From positions 725,001 to 789,000 of the forward strand of contig NZ_CP100647.1 in the NCBI RefSeq assembly GCF_024266585.1: a stretch of DNA of 64,000 nucleotides. Direction: 5' to 3'. The translations under genes and the position numbers were made by a program. The DNA is from Xanthomonas sacchari. Lineage in GTDB: Bacteria > Pseudomonadota > Gammaproteobacteria > Xanthomonadales > Xanthomonadaceae. A model generated the notes under the pieces. That model was given only the letters and a program-made list of their open reading frames with translations, was not told where the DNA came from and did not search any database. This document shows, one piece after another, positions 1 through 9,372 of the stretch (position 1 is the first letter of the stretch; each line of letters opens with the position of its first letter).

Positions 1-1042
<1,042 letters not shown>

Positions 1043-1195
1043 TAACCTCAAGATGCTTCCTCATAAGCATCCCTTAGCGCGACACACGTCGATCGCTCTC
1101 ACTCGCTCGCTACATCACACCCTATGAGAGGCTGGCGCCCATGCCGTCCTCGGTCCATCGACCGAGTACCGCACGCGGCGACACTCCAACCGTCT

Positions 1196-1311
1196 CCCTG
1201 GTGAAATTAGCGCTGTGGAACCACCCGATCCCATCCCGAACTCGGAAGTGAAACGCAGCTGCGCCGATGGTAGTGTGGCTCAAGCCATGCGAGAGTAGGT
1301 CATCGCCAGGG
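1196..1311 (+). rRNA. rrf: 5S ribosomal RNA
   Basis: About 116 nt starting 153 nt after the 23S end. The termini pair (5' ccctggtga with 3' tcgccaggg), and the internal block 'cccgatcccatcccgaactc' is the standard 5S loop B/C region. It is followed directly by the operon terminator. No tRNA is visible between 23S and 5S. Confidence 0.96.
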
Positions 1312-1321
1312 GCTTTACCCC

Positions 1322-1353
1322 AAATCCCCGTCCCACAAGGACGGGGATTTTTT
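1322..1353 (+). terminator. rRNA operon terminator
   Basis: A perfect 12-bp stem (aaatccccgtcc / ggacggggattt) around a 5-nt loop (cacaa), running into a T tract, 10 bases after the 5S end. This is a classic Rho-independent terminator closing the rrn operon. Confidence 0.93.
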
Positions 1354-2185
1354 ATTGCGCCTGGGAAAAGCGCACTGCCGCGCGTGGCCGCATCGTCAAT
1401 GCCGAAATGGGACCATTGGCCGTGGCGCCTGCCCTCACCGCTAAAGCCCGTCGCGGCTGAAGCCGCTCCTGCAGGTCATCTGGGCACCCCCGCCCAAGGG
1501 GAGCAGGTGACTCGAGGTGGCCTGAAGGCGTCATTGCGGTGCGGACAGGACATGCGCCGCTCCGCCGCGCGGCGTGCTTGCATGGTCAGATCAGGAAACG
1601 GACCGAGGCATCGCGCCCCAGACCGATCTGCGATGCCCCGACACCACTGCATTGGAGATACGCAATGGCGCGTGCCGCTGTAGTCGCGTTGCAGTCCCTC
1701 CGTGAAGCCGCCGCTGGATGCTGGCGTTCCAATGCCCGTGGGGACGACGGCGCTAGCGCAGCGAATCCGGCAATGTGCTGATCGTCAGGCGCAAGGATGG
1801 CGTGCCGTCGGAGTCGTGCACGTGCGGAGGGCCTGCACATGCAATTGCCATCGCGTTCGCTGTCCAGGCTCCGGCGTCGTCCACATCGTGCTGCGCGTTG
1901 ATCGCTGCAGCTCATTCGCAGCCCCACGTCAGCGATGCCTCTCATCGCCGTCCTCCACGTGATCGATGAGGTGGGTCTGCGTTCAGCTATACGCGTGCGC
2001 CAGTCCACAACTATCCGTCCGCATAACAAGTTTTGGATGGGCGCATCGCACTGTTCCATCCTGTGATGCGTCCCTTTCAAGTCGCGCCGCTTAGACTTTT
2101 TCCCGATTCTGGCGACCGCGTGGGCATCTATTGCCTGCTTGGCGCATCGCCTTTCGGCTCCTCCACCCACGATGAGGTCTCTGTC
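1354..2185. other. Gene-free stretch between rrn operon and alcohol dehydrogenase
   Basis: 832 bases with no open frame showing convincing start, ribosome site and codon use. Frames on the minus strand here continue antisense into the alcohol dehydrogenase and look like GC-rich artefacts. One copy of the genus-type intergenic repeat lies at 1450-1473. The stretch just before 2186 must hold the dehydrogenase promoter, but no clear -35/-10 pair was recognised. Confidence 0.55.
1450..1473 (-). repeat. REP-like palindromic repeat, single copy
   Basis: Reads 'gtcgcggctgaagccgctcc' followed by tgca: the reverse orientation of the unit found in pairs at 3571-3636, 45818-45891 and 50279-50346. The unit is itself an imperfect hairpin (gcggct/agccgc). 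Confidence 0.8.
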
Positions 2186-3253
2186 ATGAGCCAAGCCCAT
2201 GGATATGCCGCCCAGGCGTCCAATCAGCCGCTGACCCCCTTCACCTTCGAGCGCCGCGCGCTCGGCGCGCACGACATCAGCATCGAGATCCTCTACTGTG
2301 GCGTCTGCCACTCGGATCTGCACACCGCCCGCAACGAGTGGCAGAACACCCAGTACCCGTCGGTCCCGGGCCATGAAATCGTCGGCCGCATCACCGCGGT
2401 GGGCGACCAGGTCGGCGCCTTCAAGGTCGGCGACCTGGCCGGCGTCGGCTGCATGGTCGATAGCTGTCGGCATTGCGCCTCCTGCGCCGATGGCGAGGAG
2501 CAGTACTGCGAGAACGGCTTCGTCGGCACCTACAACGGCCCGATGTTCGGTGGCGAGAACACCTACGGTGGCTACTCCGATCACATCGTGGTCGACGAGA
2601 AGTACGCGCTGCATATCCGCCACGATGTTTCGCAACTGGCCGCGGTGGCGCCGCTGCTGTGCGCCGGCATCACCACCTATTCGCCGCTCAACCACTGGAA
2701 GGTCGGCCCGGGCAAGAAGGTTGGCATCGTCGGCCTGGGCGGCCTCGGGCACATGGGCGTGAAGATCGCTCACGCCATGGGCGCGCACGTGGTGCTGTTC
2801 ACCACCTCGGCTGGCAAGCGCGAGGATGCGCTGCGCCTGGGTGCGAACGAAGTGGTGGTGTCGAAGAACGCCGACGAAATGGCGGCGCACACCAATAGCT
2901 TCGACTTCATCCTCAATACCGTGGCGGCACCGCACGATCTGGATGCGTTCCTGGCCTTGCTCAAGCGCGACGGCACCATGACCCTGGTCGGCGCGCCGGC
3001 CGAGCCGCATCCGTCGCCGACGGTGTTCAACCTGATCATAAAGCGGCGCCAGTTGGCCGGTTCGCTGATCGGCGGCATCCGCGAGACCCAGGAGATGCTG
3101 GACTTCTGCGCCAAGCACGGCATCGTGTCCGACATCGAGACGATCGAGATCGCGCAGATCAACGAGGCCTACGAGCGCATGCTCAAGGGCGACGTGAAGT
3201 ACCGCTTCGTCATCGACATGGCCAGCCTGGCGCAGGTCAAGCAAGCCGCCTGA
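2186..3253 (+). CDS. Zinc-dependent NAD(P) alcohol dehydrogenase (YahK/cinnamyl-alcohol type)
   Basis: 355 aa, the usual length for the cytosolic medium-chain zinc alcohol/aldehyde reductases that interconvert alcohols and aldehydes. Visible residues: catalytic zinc ligands C41 and H63 (in PGHE) with C159, four structural-zinc cysteines C94/C97/C100/C108, and the Rossmann glycines GLGGLG at 183-188 for NAD(P) binding. The frame is open upstream to 2033, but the family begins near MSQAHGY, and the ATG at 2186 has a purine-rich 'gatgaggtc' in front. It stands alone and is followed by a strong terminator. Physiological substrate unknown; detoxification of aldehydes is a family-based guess. Confidence 0.92.
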   Translation: MSQAHGYAAQASNQPLTPFTFERRALGAHDISIEILYCGVCHSDLHTARNEWQNTQYPSVPGHEIVGRITAVGDQVGAFKVGDLAGVGCMVDSCRHCASCADGEEQYCENGFVGTYNGPMFGGENTYGGYSDHIVVDEKYALHIRHDVSQLAAVAPLLCAGITTYSPLNHWKVGPGKKVGIVGLGGLGHMGVKIAHAMGAHVVLFTTSAGKREDALRLGANEVVVSKNADEMAAHTNSFDFILNTVAAPHDLDAFLALLKRDGTMTLVGAPAEPHPSPTVFNLIIKRRQLAGSLIGGIRETQEMLDFCAKHGIVSDIETIEIAQINEAYERMLKGDVKYRFVIDMASLAQVKQAA

Positions 3254-3316
3254 GCCGGTTGTCCGCGGTCGCCATGGGCTGCCGCGGAGTTGGCAAGACG
3301 GATGCGAGGGTGGGAC

Positions 3317-3346
3317 GCCCGGGCACGACCATGCCCGGGCTTTTTT
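3317..3346 (+). terminator. Terminator after alcohol dehydrogenase
   Basis: 9-bp perfect GC stem (gcccgggca / tgcccgggc) with a 6-nt loop and six Ts, 63 bases after the stop codon. Confidence 0.9.
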
Positions 3347-3570
3347 ATGCGTGCTTGCTTTGCCGCTCGTTGTGTTTCCCCAGGCAGGTTCGTCCATCGC
3401 CCATATCCGAAGGACGCGGCACCTCGGGAGAACGTGGTGATGCCTCCTACTTCATACCGGACGATGACGAGGCGGAAGATTCCGGGGAGTGCGGCGGCTT
3501 GCGCAGGGAGCGTGGGACGAGAACGCGCGCGCAGCCAGTCGCCATACAAAGGCACCGTACAACTAGGATG

Positions 3571-3636
3571 TAGGAGCGGCTTCAGCTGCGACGGGCGTTC
3601 CCGTTAACGGAGGTCCGGCTGAAGCCGCTCCTACGT
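3571..3636. repeat. Inverted pair of REP-like units
   Basis: 'gtaggagcggcttcagctgc' at 3571-3590 faces 'cggctgaagccgctcctacg' ending at 3636, separated by about 24 bases. Transcribed from either side, the two units fold into one long hairpin. This tail-to-tail pairing is the typical layout of bacterial REP doublets (BIMEs). Confidence 0.85.
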
Positions 3637-3792
3637 GGGCAAGTTGCGTCCGGCTCCACCGTGGCGAAGGACGTGCACTCGATGTCGCCCCCACAACGCT
3701 GCGATGCTGGCCGCCATGGCGAGTGGTCGCACCCCGAGTGCGACAGCGATGTCGGAATCGCGCTGTCGCGCCGCGTGCCGGACGCCCAACTG

Positions 3793-3824
3793 CGAAGAAA
3801 ACAACGGCGCCGAAGCGCCGTTGT
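3793..3824 (-). terminator. Terminator of the M28 peptidase gene
   Basis: Read on the minus strand: a 10-bp stem acaacggcgc/gcgccgttgt capped by a UUCG tetraloop, then a T-rich tail (ttttcttc). It lies about 30 bases beyond the peptidase stop codon. Confidence 0.9.
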
Positions 3825-3852
3825 CGCGCAACCGAAACGTGTGGTCAGGCGC

Positions 3853-5595
3853 TCACTTGCCGGAGGCCGGCTCCGGCGGCGCCAGCGAGGTGGGCTTGCC
3901 CATCATCTTGTCGCGTGCGGCCTTGAACGGATTGTCCGGGTACCAGTTCGGCCAGCTGTCGCCTGCCGCCAGTTCCTTGCCGAGGCCGTAGACCGCCTGC
4001 AGGTCGTCCATCACGCCATCGAGCTTCCAGGTCGCCGGGTCATACTCGTCTGCCGGCGTGTGGTAGCGCTTGGCGTAGTCCGCCGCGGCACGGCGTCCGG
4101 CGTCGATGCCGCCGTCGACCAGGTCCTCGCCGCCGTCGATGTACAGCGCGGGCACGCCGGCCTTGGCGAAGTTGAAGTGATCGGAACGGAAGTAGAACCC
4201 GCTCTGCGGCGCGTCTTCGGCGTGCAGCACGCGGCCTTGCGCGGCGGCGATGGGCTTGAGCATGTCTTCCAGTTGGGAGCTACCGAACCCGTTGACCACC
4301 AGGTCCTTGGCGCGCCCGGCCACCGGCATCGCATCCAGGTTGATGACGCCGGCGATCTTGTTCAACGGGAAGGTCGGATGCGCCACGTAGTACTTGGAAC
4401 CGAGCAGCCCCGACTCTTCCAGGGTCACCGCCAGGAATACCACCGAGCGCTCGGGCTTGGGCTGCTGGTGCACGAATGCATCGGCGATTTCCAGGATGCC
4501 GGCCACGCCGGTGGCGTTGTCGACCGCGCCGTTGTAGATGTTGTCGCCGGGTTCGCCGTCGTGCTTGCCCAGGTGATCCCAGTGCGCCATGTACAGCACC
4601 GCTTCGTCGGCGCGGCTGCTGCCGGGCAGCACGCCGACCACGTTGCGCGAGGTCTTCTCGGCGATGGTGCTCTTCAGGTCCACCGAGAGCTTGGCCTTCA
4701 GCGGGACCGGCTTGAAGCCGCGCTTGCTGGCGTCCTTGTACGCCTGCGCCAGATCCAGGCCGGCATCGGCGAACAGCTGCTTGGCCGCCGCGGCGGTGAT
4801 CCAGCCCTGCACTGGGATGCGCGGCTCCGGATCGTTCTTCGCCGGCAGGTCGTACTGCGCGCCGGACCAGGAATTCTTGACCACGTCCCAGCCGTAGCTG
4901 GCGCCGGGCGTGTCGTGCACGATCAGCGCGGCGGCGGCGCCCTTGCGCGCGGCTTCCTCGAACTTGTAGGTCCAGCGCCCGTAGTAGGTCATGCGCTTGC
5001 CTTCGAACAGGCTGCCGTCGCCGGTGTGGAAGCCGGGGTCGTTGACGAACATCACCACGGTCTTGCCCTTCCAGTCCTGGCCGGCGTAGTCGTTCCACTT
5101 CTGCTCCGGCGCGTCCACGCCGTAGCCGACGAAGACCATGTCGCTGCCGTCGAGCTTGACCTCGGGCTGGCCGGTGCGCGTGCCCACCACCATGTCGGTA
5201 CCGAAGGCGAGCTGGCGCGCCGTGCCGTCGTGCGCGATGGTGAGCGTGGTGCCGGGGGCGGCGGTGGTCTCGGTCATCGCCACGTCCTGGAACCAGCTGT
5301 CGCCGTTGCCCGGTTGCAGGCCGATGCGCTGCATCTGGTCGCGGATGTAGGCGACCGTCTTGTCTTCGCCCGGCGTGCCGGGACCGCGGCCTTCGAAGGC
5401 GTCGGAGGACAGCGTCTTGACCAGTTCGGCGAAGTCTGCCGGCGCGATCCCGGTCGAAAACGCATGCGTGGGCGGCGCAGCGGGCGCGGGCGTCGCGGCC
5501 GGTGGCGCGGCGTCGGCGGCCGGGGCGGGCGCTTCGCGTTTGCACGCGGTCAGCGCCGCCGCCGCGGCCAGGCACAGCACGAGCTTGCGGGACAT
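3853..5595 (-). CDS. M28 family zinc aminopeptidase, lipoprotein
   Basis: 580 aa. The start at 5595 gives MSRKLVLCLAAAAALTACKR, a lipoprotein signal with lipobox LTAC. The longer frame to 5673 would bury it. An Ala/Pro-rich linker precedes a PA-like insert region and the M28 peptidase core. Metal and catalytic residues are visible in order: HWD of AHWDHLGKH, the Asp of GAVDNATG, the Glu pair of TLEESGLLGS, the Asp of INLDAMP, and the His of YHTPADEYD. Expected role: periplasmic or outer-membrane-anchored trimming of peptides, giving amino acids for uptake. It lies 81 bp after the 18-residue-repeat gene on the same strand and may share its transcript. A UUCG terminator ends the unit. Confidence 0.92.
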   Translation of the reverse strand: MSRKLVLCLAAAAALTACKREAPAPAADAAPPAATPAPAAPPTHAFSTGIAPADFAELVKTLSSDAFEGRGPGTPGEDKTVAYIRDQMQRIGLQPGNGDSWFQDVAMTETTAAPGTTLTIAHDGTARQLAFGTDMVVGTRTGQPEVKLDGSDMVFVGYGVDAPEQKWNDYAGQDWKGKTVVMFVNDPGFHTGDGSLFEGKRMTYYGRWTYKFEEAARKGAAAALIVHDTPGASYGWDVVKNSWSGAQYDLPAKNDPEPRIPVQGWITAAAAKQLFADAGLDLAQAYKDASKRGFKPVPLKAKLSVDLKSTIAEKTSRNVVGVLPGSSRADEAVLYMAHWDHLGKHDGEPGDNIYNGAVDNATGVAGILEIADAFVHQQPKPERSVVFLAVTLEESGLLGSKYYVAHPTFPLNKIAGVINLDAMPVAGRAKDLVVNGFGSSQLEDMLKPIAAAQGRVLHAEDAPQSGFYFRSDHFNFAKAGVPALYIDGGEDLVDGGIDAGRRAAADYAKRYHTPADEYDPATWKLDGVMDDLQAVYGLGKELAAGDSWPNWYPDNPFKAARDKMMGKPTSLAPPEPASGK

Positions 5596-5676
5596 GAGGG
5601 CTCCTGGTGGCGAGGGACCCCTGGATTCTATAGGCAAGCCGCGCCCGCCCGGGCAGGCGCGGCGACGCGGCACGGC

Positions 5677-6339
5677 TCAGTTGTTCGGCGCGGTGTCGCC
5701 GTCGAAGGGCAGCGCGGTGGCGCCGGTGATCGGTCCGGTCTTGGCGCTGCGGTGCACGTAGAGGGTGACTTCGCGCTCGAAGCGCAGCGGACCGTCGATC
5801 ACCGCACGCGGGCCGACGATGACCCGCGGCTTGCGCGCCGGCTTGAACGACATGCTGAAGCTGGGCTTGTTGATCGAGATGCCGCCGCCCACATGCGAAT
5901 CGTGGCCGACGGTGATGTCGCCGTTGACCGTCTCGATGCCATGGTCCAGCTGCGTGGCGACCAGGCCGATGCTGCCGTTGACGCTCTCGATGCCGCCGCC
6001 GACACGGCTGCCGCGGTCGACGAAGATGCCGCCGTTGACGGTTTCGATGGAACCGGCCACCTGTGCGCGCTCGGCGATGGTGATGCCGCCGTTGACCGTG
6101 GACAGCCCCTTGGTCTGCGCGCCGTCGGCGACCTTGACGCTGCCGTTGACCGTTTCCACGCTGCCCACCTGGGCGCCGGACTGGACCTTGATGCTGCCGT
6201 TGACGGTTTCCAGGTCCCCGTACTGCTGGCCGGCGTCGGCGGTGATGCTGCCGTTGACCTTGCTGATGCCCTCGCCCGCGAATGCCGGGCCGGCCATCAG
6301 GGCCAGAGCCAGCACAATCGCCAGATGCATGCGTTTCAT
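5677..6339 (-). CDS. Periplasmic 18-residue-repeat (beta-helix-like) protein
   Basis: 220 aa with a clear signal peptide (MKRMHLAIVLALALMAGPAFA) and a good ribosome site (gaggtgagg). Residues about 22-155 are seven copies of a repeat keyed on VNG(S/G)I, with VNG at 28, 46, 64, 82, 101, 120 and 138. Such an 18-residue period suggests one turn of a beta-helix per repeat, as in DUF4097/bactofilin-like proteins. The C-terminal 60 residues do not repeat. The function is not known. Its position just upstream of the M28 peptidase, on the same strand, suggests co-expression but does not reveal a role. Confidence 0.85.
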   Translation of the reverse strand: MKRMHLAIVLALALMAGPAFAGEGISKVNGSITADAGQQYGDLETVNGSIKVQSGAQVGSVETVNGSVKVADGAQTKGLSTVNGGITIAERAQVAGSIETVNGGIFVDRGSRVGGGIESVNGSIGLVATQLDHGIETVNGDITVGHDSHVGGGISINKPSFSMSFKPARKPRVIVGPRAVIDGPLRFEREVTLYVHRSAKTGPITGATALPFDGDTAPNN

Positions 6340-6442
6340 CCCTCACCTCCCGGGCGCCGACACCGCGGCGGCAATCAATCGTGGGGCGATCACAACACGC
6401 TTCGCTACAATCCACACCTGCCTGAAGTCACTGGACCTTCCC

Positions 6443-7753
6443 TTGCCCGCAGCCGCTCCTGTCCCGTTGCGTTCCACCGCATCTCGCGCGGTCGAGCGGC
6501 GTGCGCCCGGGCATGGGCGCCGGCTGTTGTGCAGCCTGCTGGCGGTGGCGTGGCTGCTGACTGCCGGGTTGGCCGTGGCGCAGAATCCGCGCGAGGCGGA
6601 AAAGCGCCTGGAGAAGGTGCGCGGCGAGCTGAAGAGCGTGGCCGAGGAGCGCCGGCAACTGGAAGGCAAGCGCGGCGACGCTGCGCGCCAGTTGCGCGAG
6701 GCCGACGAAAAGGTCGCCGCCACCGGCCGCAGTCTGGCGCAGACGCAACAGGCGCTGCAGCGGCACCAGCAGACCCTGGCCGAGCTCGAACGCAAGCGCG
6801 ATGGCCTGCGCAGCGGCTTGGCGCGCCAGCGCGCCGAACTGGCGCAGCTGCTGCGCGCGGCCTACGCCATCGGCAGCAATGCGCCGCTGAAGCTGCTGCT
6901 GGCGCAGGACCGCGTGGCCGATGCCAACCGCCTGCTGGCCTATCACCGCTATCTGCAGCGCGAGCGCGCGCAGCGCATCGCCACGCTGACCCACGAACTG
7001 CAGGCGCTGGAACAGGTGCAGCGCGAGGTCGTCGAACAGAAGCAGCAACTGAGCGAGGCCCAGCGCCGCCAACAGGAACAGGCGCAGGCCCTGCAACGCG
7101 ACCGCAAGCAGCGCGCCAGCGTGGTCTCGGAACTGGACCAGCGCTACCAGGACCGCAGTGAACGCGAGAAGGCGCTGGGCCAGGATGCCAAGGCGCTGGA
7201 AACCCTGCTGGCCAACCTGCGTGCCGCCGCGGCGCGTGCCGAGGCCGAGCGTCGTGCCGCGGCCAGGCGCGAAGCGGCCGAACAGGCGGCGCAGGCCAAG
7301 GCCGCGGCGAAGGCCGGGCGTGGCGGTGGCAAGGTGCCGCCCAAGGTGGTCGCCTCGGCGCCGCCGTTGAAGGTCGGTGGCCTGGGCTGGCCGCTGTCGG
7401 GCGACCTGATCGCGCGCTACGGCGGCCGGCTGCCCGACGGGCGCACCAGCAGCGGCGTGCTGATTGCCGCGCCCGCCGGCAGCACCGTCACCGCGGTCGC
7501 CGATGGCACCGTGGTGTTCTCCGACTGGATGACCGGCTACGGCATGATCCTGATCGTGGACCACGGCAACGGCTACATGAGCCTGTACGCGCACAACGAC
7601 ACCTTGCTGCGCGACGCCGGCGCCAAGGTCAAGCGTGGCGATGCGGTGGCCAAGGTCGGCAACTCCGGCGGCCAGGGCCGCCCGGCGCTGTACTTCGAAC
7701 TGCGCCGCAATGGCCAACCGGTGGATCCGTCGTCGTGGCTGCAGCGCCGCTGA
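6443..7753 (+). CDS. envC: Murein hydrolase activator EnvC (M23/LytM-like)
   Basis: 436 aa from a TTG at 6443 (MPAAAPVPLRS). A signal segment around LLAVAWLLTAGLAVAQ is followed by long coiled-coil (residues about 45-310, rich in Glu/Gln/Arg/Ala) and a C-terminal LytM domain (about 315-430). The LytM zinc site is degenerate: the HxxxD position reads SSGVLI instead of HxGxD, although the later HxH-like region keeps YAHND. This loss is the hallmark of EnvC, which activates amidases AmiA/AmiB at the division septum rather than cutting peptidoglycan itself. The start is uncertain because the frame is open far upstream and no ATG lies near the signal peptide. It is followed about 100 bp later by ctpA, a common pairing in gammaproteobacteria. 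Confidence 0.9.
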   Translation: MPAAAPVPLRSTASRAVERRAPGHGRRLLCSLLAVAWLLTAGLAVAQNPREAEKRLEKVRGELKSVAEERRQLEGKRGDAARQLREADEKVAATGRSLAQTQQALQRHQQTLAELERKRDGLRSGLARQRAELAQLLRAAYAIGSNAPLKLLLAQDRVADANRLLAYHRYLQRERAQRIATLTHELQALEQVQREVVEQKQQLSEAQRRQQEQAQALQRDRKQRASVVSELDQRYQDRSEREKALGQDAKALETLLANLRAAAARAEAERRAAARREAAEQAAQAKAAAKAGRGGGKVPPKVVASAPPLKVGGLGWPLSGDLIARYGGRLPDGRTSSGVLIAAPAGSTVTAVADGTVVFSDWMTGYGMILIVDHGNGYMSLYAHNDTLLRDAGAKVKRGDAVAKVGNSGGQGRPALYFELRRNGQPVDPSSWLQRR

Positions 7754-7857
7754 GCGCCGCCGGCGACGCGCGTTCAACGCGAATTTAGCTCGGCTTCGCG
7801 CATAATCCGGACAACCGCGCCGTGCACGGTGCGGGTCTTCCCCAATCGGAGTGCTTC

Positions 7858-9342
7858 ATGCGCGTAGTCCTGTCCGCAGCCCTGTTGCTCGCTCTGGCGC
7901 CGCTGCCGTCGATGGCGCAACGCGCCGAGACGCAGACGCCCACGGCCCCGGCGGCCAGCGCCGACGATCCGGATAGCACCGAATCGGCCAGTGCCAAGGT
8001 GCCGCTGGACGAGATCCGCCGCTACGTCGCGGTCTACAACGCGGTGAAGGAAGCCTACGTCGATCCGGTCGACGACAAGAAGCTGATGCAGTCCGCGATC
8101 CGTGGCCTGCTGCTGGACCTGGATCCGCACAGCACCTATTTCAGCAAGGAAGACGCCGAGGCCTTCGACGAGCAGACCAGCGGCGCCTACGACGGCATCG
8201 GCGTGGAGCTGCTGCAGCTACCGGACAACACGCTCAAGGTGGTGTCGCCGATCGACGACACGCCCGCCGCGCGCGCCGGCCTGCGCTCGGGCGACATCAT
8301 CATCGCCATCGACGGCAAGCCGATCAGCGCGGTCAAGGCGATGGAGCCGCTGCGCGGCGAGTCGGGCAGCAAGGTCGTGCTGACCATCGCCCGCGACAAG
8401 GTGGCCAAGCCGTTCGACGTGACCCTGACCCGGCAGACCATCCGCGTGGCCAGCGTGCGCAGCCGCATGCTCGAACCGGGCTACGGCTACATCCGCATCA
8501 GCACCTTCCAGGCCGATACCGGCGCCGATTTCCACAAGCAGCTGCAGCAGTTGCAGGCGCAGGCCGGCGGCAAGCTGCGCGGGCTGGTGCTGGACCTGCG
8601 CAGCAACCCGGGCGGCCTGCTGACCGCGGCGGTGCAGGTGGCCGACGATGTGCTGGACAAGGGCACCATCGTCAGCACCCGCGGGCGCATCTCGGTCAGC
8701 GATTCCAAGTTCGACGCCACGCCCGGCGACCTGCTCAACGGTGCGCCGATGGTGGTGCTGGTGGATGCCGGTTCGGCCAGCGCCTCGGAAGTGCTGGCCG
8801 GCGCGCTGCGCGACAACAAGCGCGCGCGCATCGTCGGCAGCCGCACCTTCGGCAAGGGTTCGGTGCAGACCGTGCTGCCGCTGGACAACGGCGACTCGGT
8901 CAAGCTGACCACGGCGCGCTACTACACCCCCAGCGGCAAGTCGATCCAGGCCAGCGGCATCGTGCCCGACGTGGTGCTGCACCCGGAGGCCAGCGCGGAC
9001 GATGCCGACAAGCCGGCCGCGATCGCCGACTACAGCGAAGCGACCCTGCCGGGCCACCTGCATGGCGACGACGAGGGCGCCGAGGGCTACACCGCCGGCG
9101 ACGTGCTGCCAGGTGATGGCCCGATCGCGCAGGCGCTGGCCGAACTGAAGCAGCCCGGCGCGGTGGCACGGGCGGCCGCAGCGGCACCGGCCGGCAAGGG
9201 CAAGGCCAAGCCGGCGCACAAGCCGGCGGGCGTGGCGCCGAAGGCGGCGCCGGCGAAGCCGCCGGCGGTGGAACCGGCCAAGCCTGAAGCGGCCAAGCCG
9301 GCGTCCAGCGCCGCCGAACCGGCGCCTGCCTCCGGTTCCTGA
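7858..9342 (+). CDS. ctpA: Carboxy-terminal processing protease (S41)
   Basis: 494 aa. The ATG at 7858 gives a signal peptide MRVVLSAALLLALAPLPSMA with 'cggag' upstream. An N-terminal helical cap is followed by a PDZ domain (about residues 95-180) and the S41 core, in which SASASE gives catalytic Ser308 and FGKGSVQ gives Lys333, the spacing of 25 seen in Prc/CtpA. The last 110 residues are low-complexity Ala/Pro/Lys. Role: periplasmic, tail-specific cleavage of proteins, including cell-wall enzymes. It lies downstream of envC on the same strand. Confidence 0.94.
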   Translation: MRVVLSAALLLALAPLPSMAQRAETQTPTAPAASADDPDSTESASAKVPLDEIRRYVAVYNAVKEAYVDPVDDKKLMQSAIRGLLLDLDPHSTYFSKEDAEAFDEQTSGAYDGIGVELLQLPDNTLKVVSPIDDTPAARAGLRSGDIIIAIDGKPISAVKAMEPLRGESGSKVVLTIARDKVAKPFDVTLTRQTIRVASVRSRMLEPGYGYIRISTFQADTGADFHKQLQQLQAQAGGKLRGLVLDLRSNPGGLLTAAVQVADDVLDKGTIVSTRGRISVSDSKFDATPGDLLNGAPMVVLVDAGSASASEVLAGALRDNKRARIVGSRTFGKGSVQTVLPLDNGDSVKLTTARYYTPSGKSIQASGIVPDVVLHPEASADDADKPAAIADYSEATLPGHLHGDDEGAEGYTAGDVLPGDGPIAQALAELKQPGAVARAAAAAPAGKGKAKPAHKPAGVAPKAAPAKPPAVEPAKPEAAKPASSAAEPAPASGS

Positions 9343-9372
9343 GCCGGTCGCGGCGCGCAGTCGCCCGCGCGC

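Larger units (their letters stand above)
3254..3852. other. Gene-free stretch with two terminators and a repeat pair
   Basis: 599 bases between convergent genes. It holds the dehydrogenase terminator (3317-3346), an inverted pair of REP-like units (3571-3636) and the terminator of the minus-strand peptidase gene (3793-3824). No supportable gene was seen on either strand. Confidence 0.6.

Noticed and set aside
1586-3397. 603-codon minus-strand frame
   Set aside because: Runs antisense to the zinc alcohol dehydrogenase, which has complete motifs; the composition is of GC-shadow type (His/Arg/Ala/Asp runs).
3661-7161. 1166-codon plus-strand frame
   Set aside because: Antisense to the M28 peptidase and the 18-residue-repeat gene, and it overlaps envC in another frame. 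No recognisable domain.
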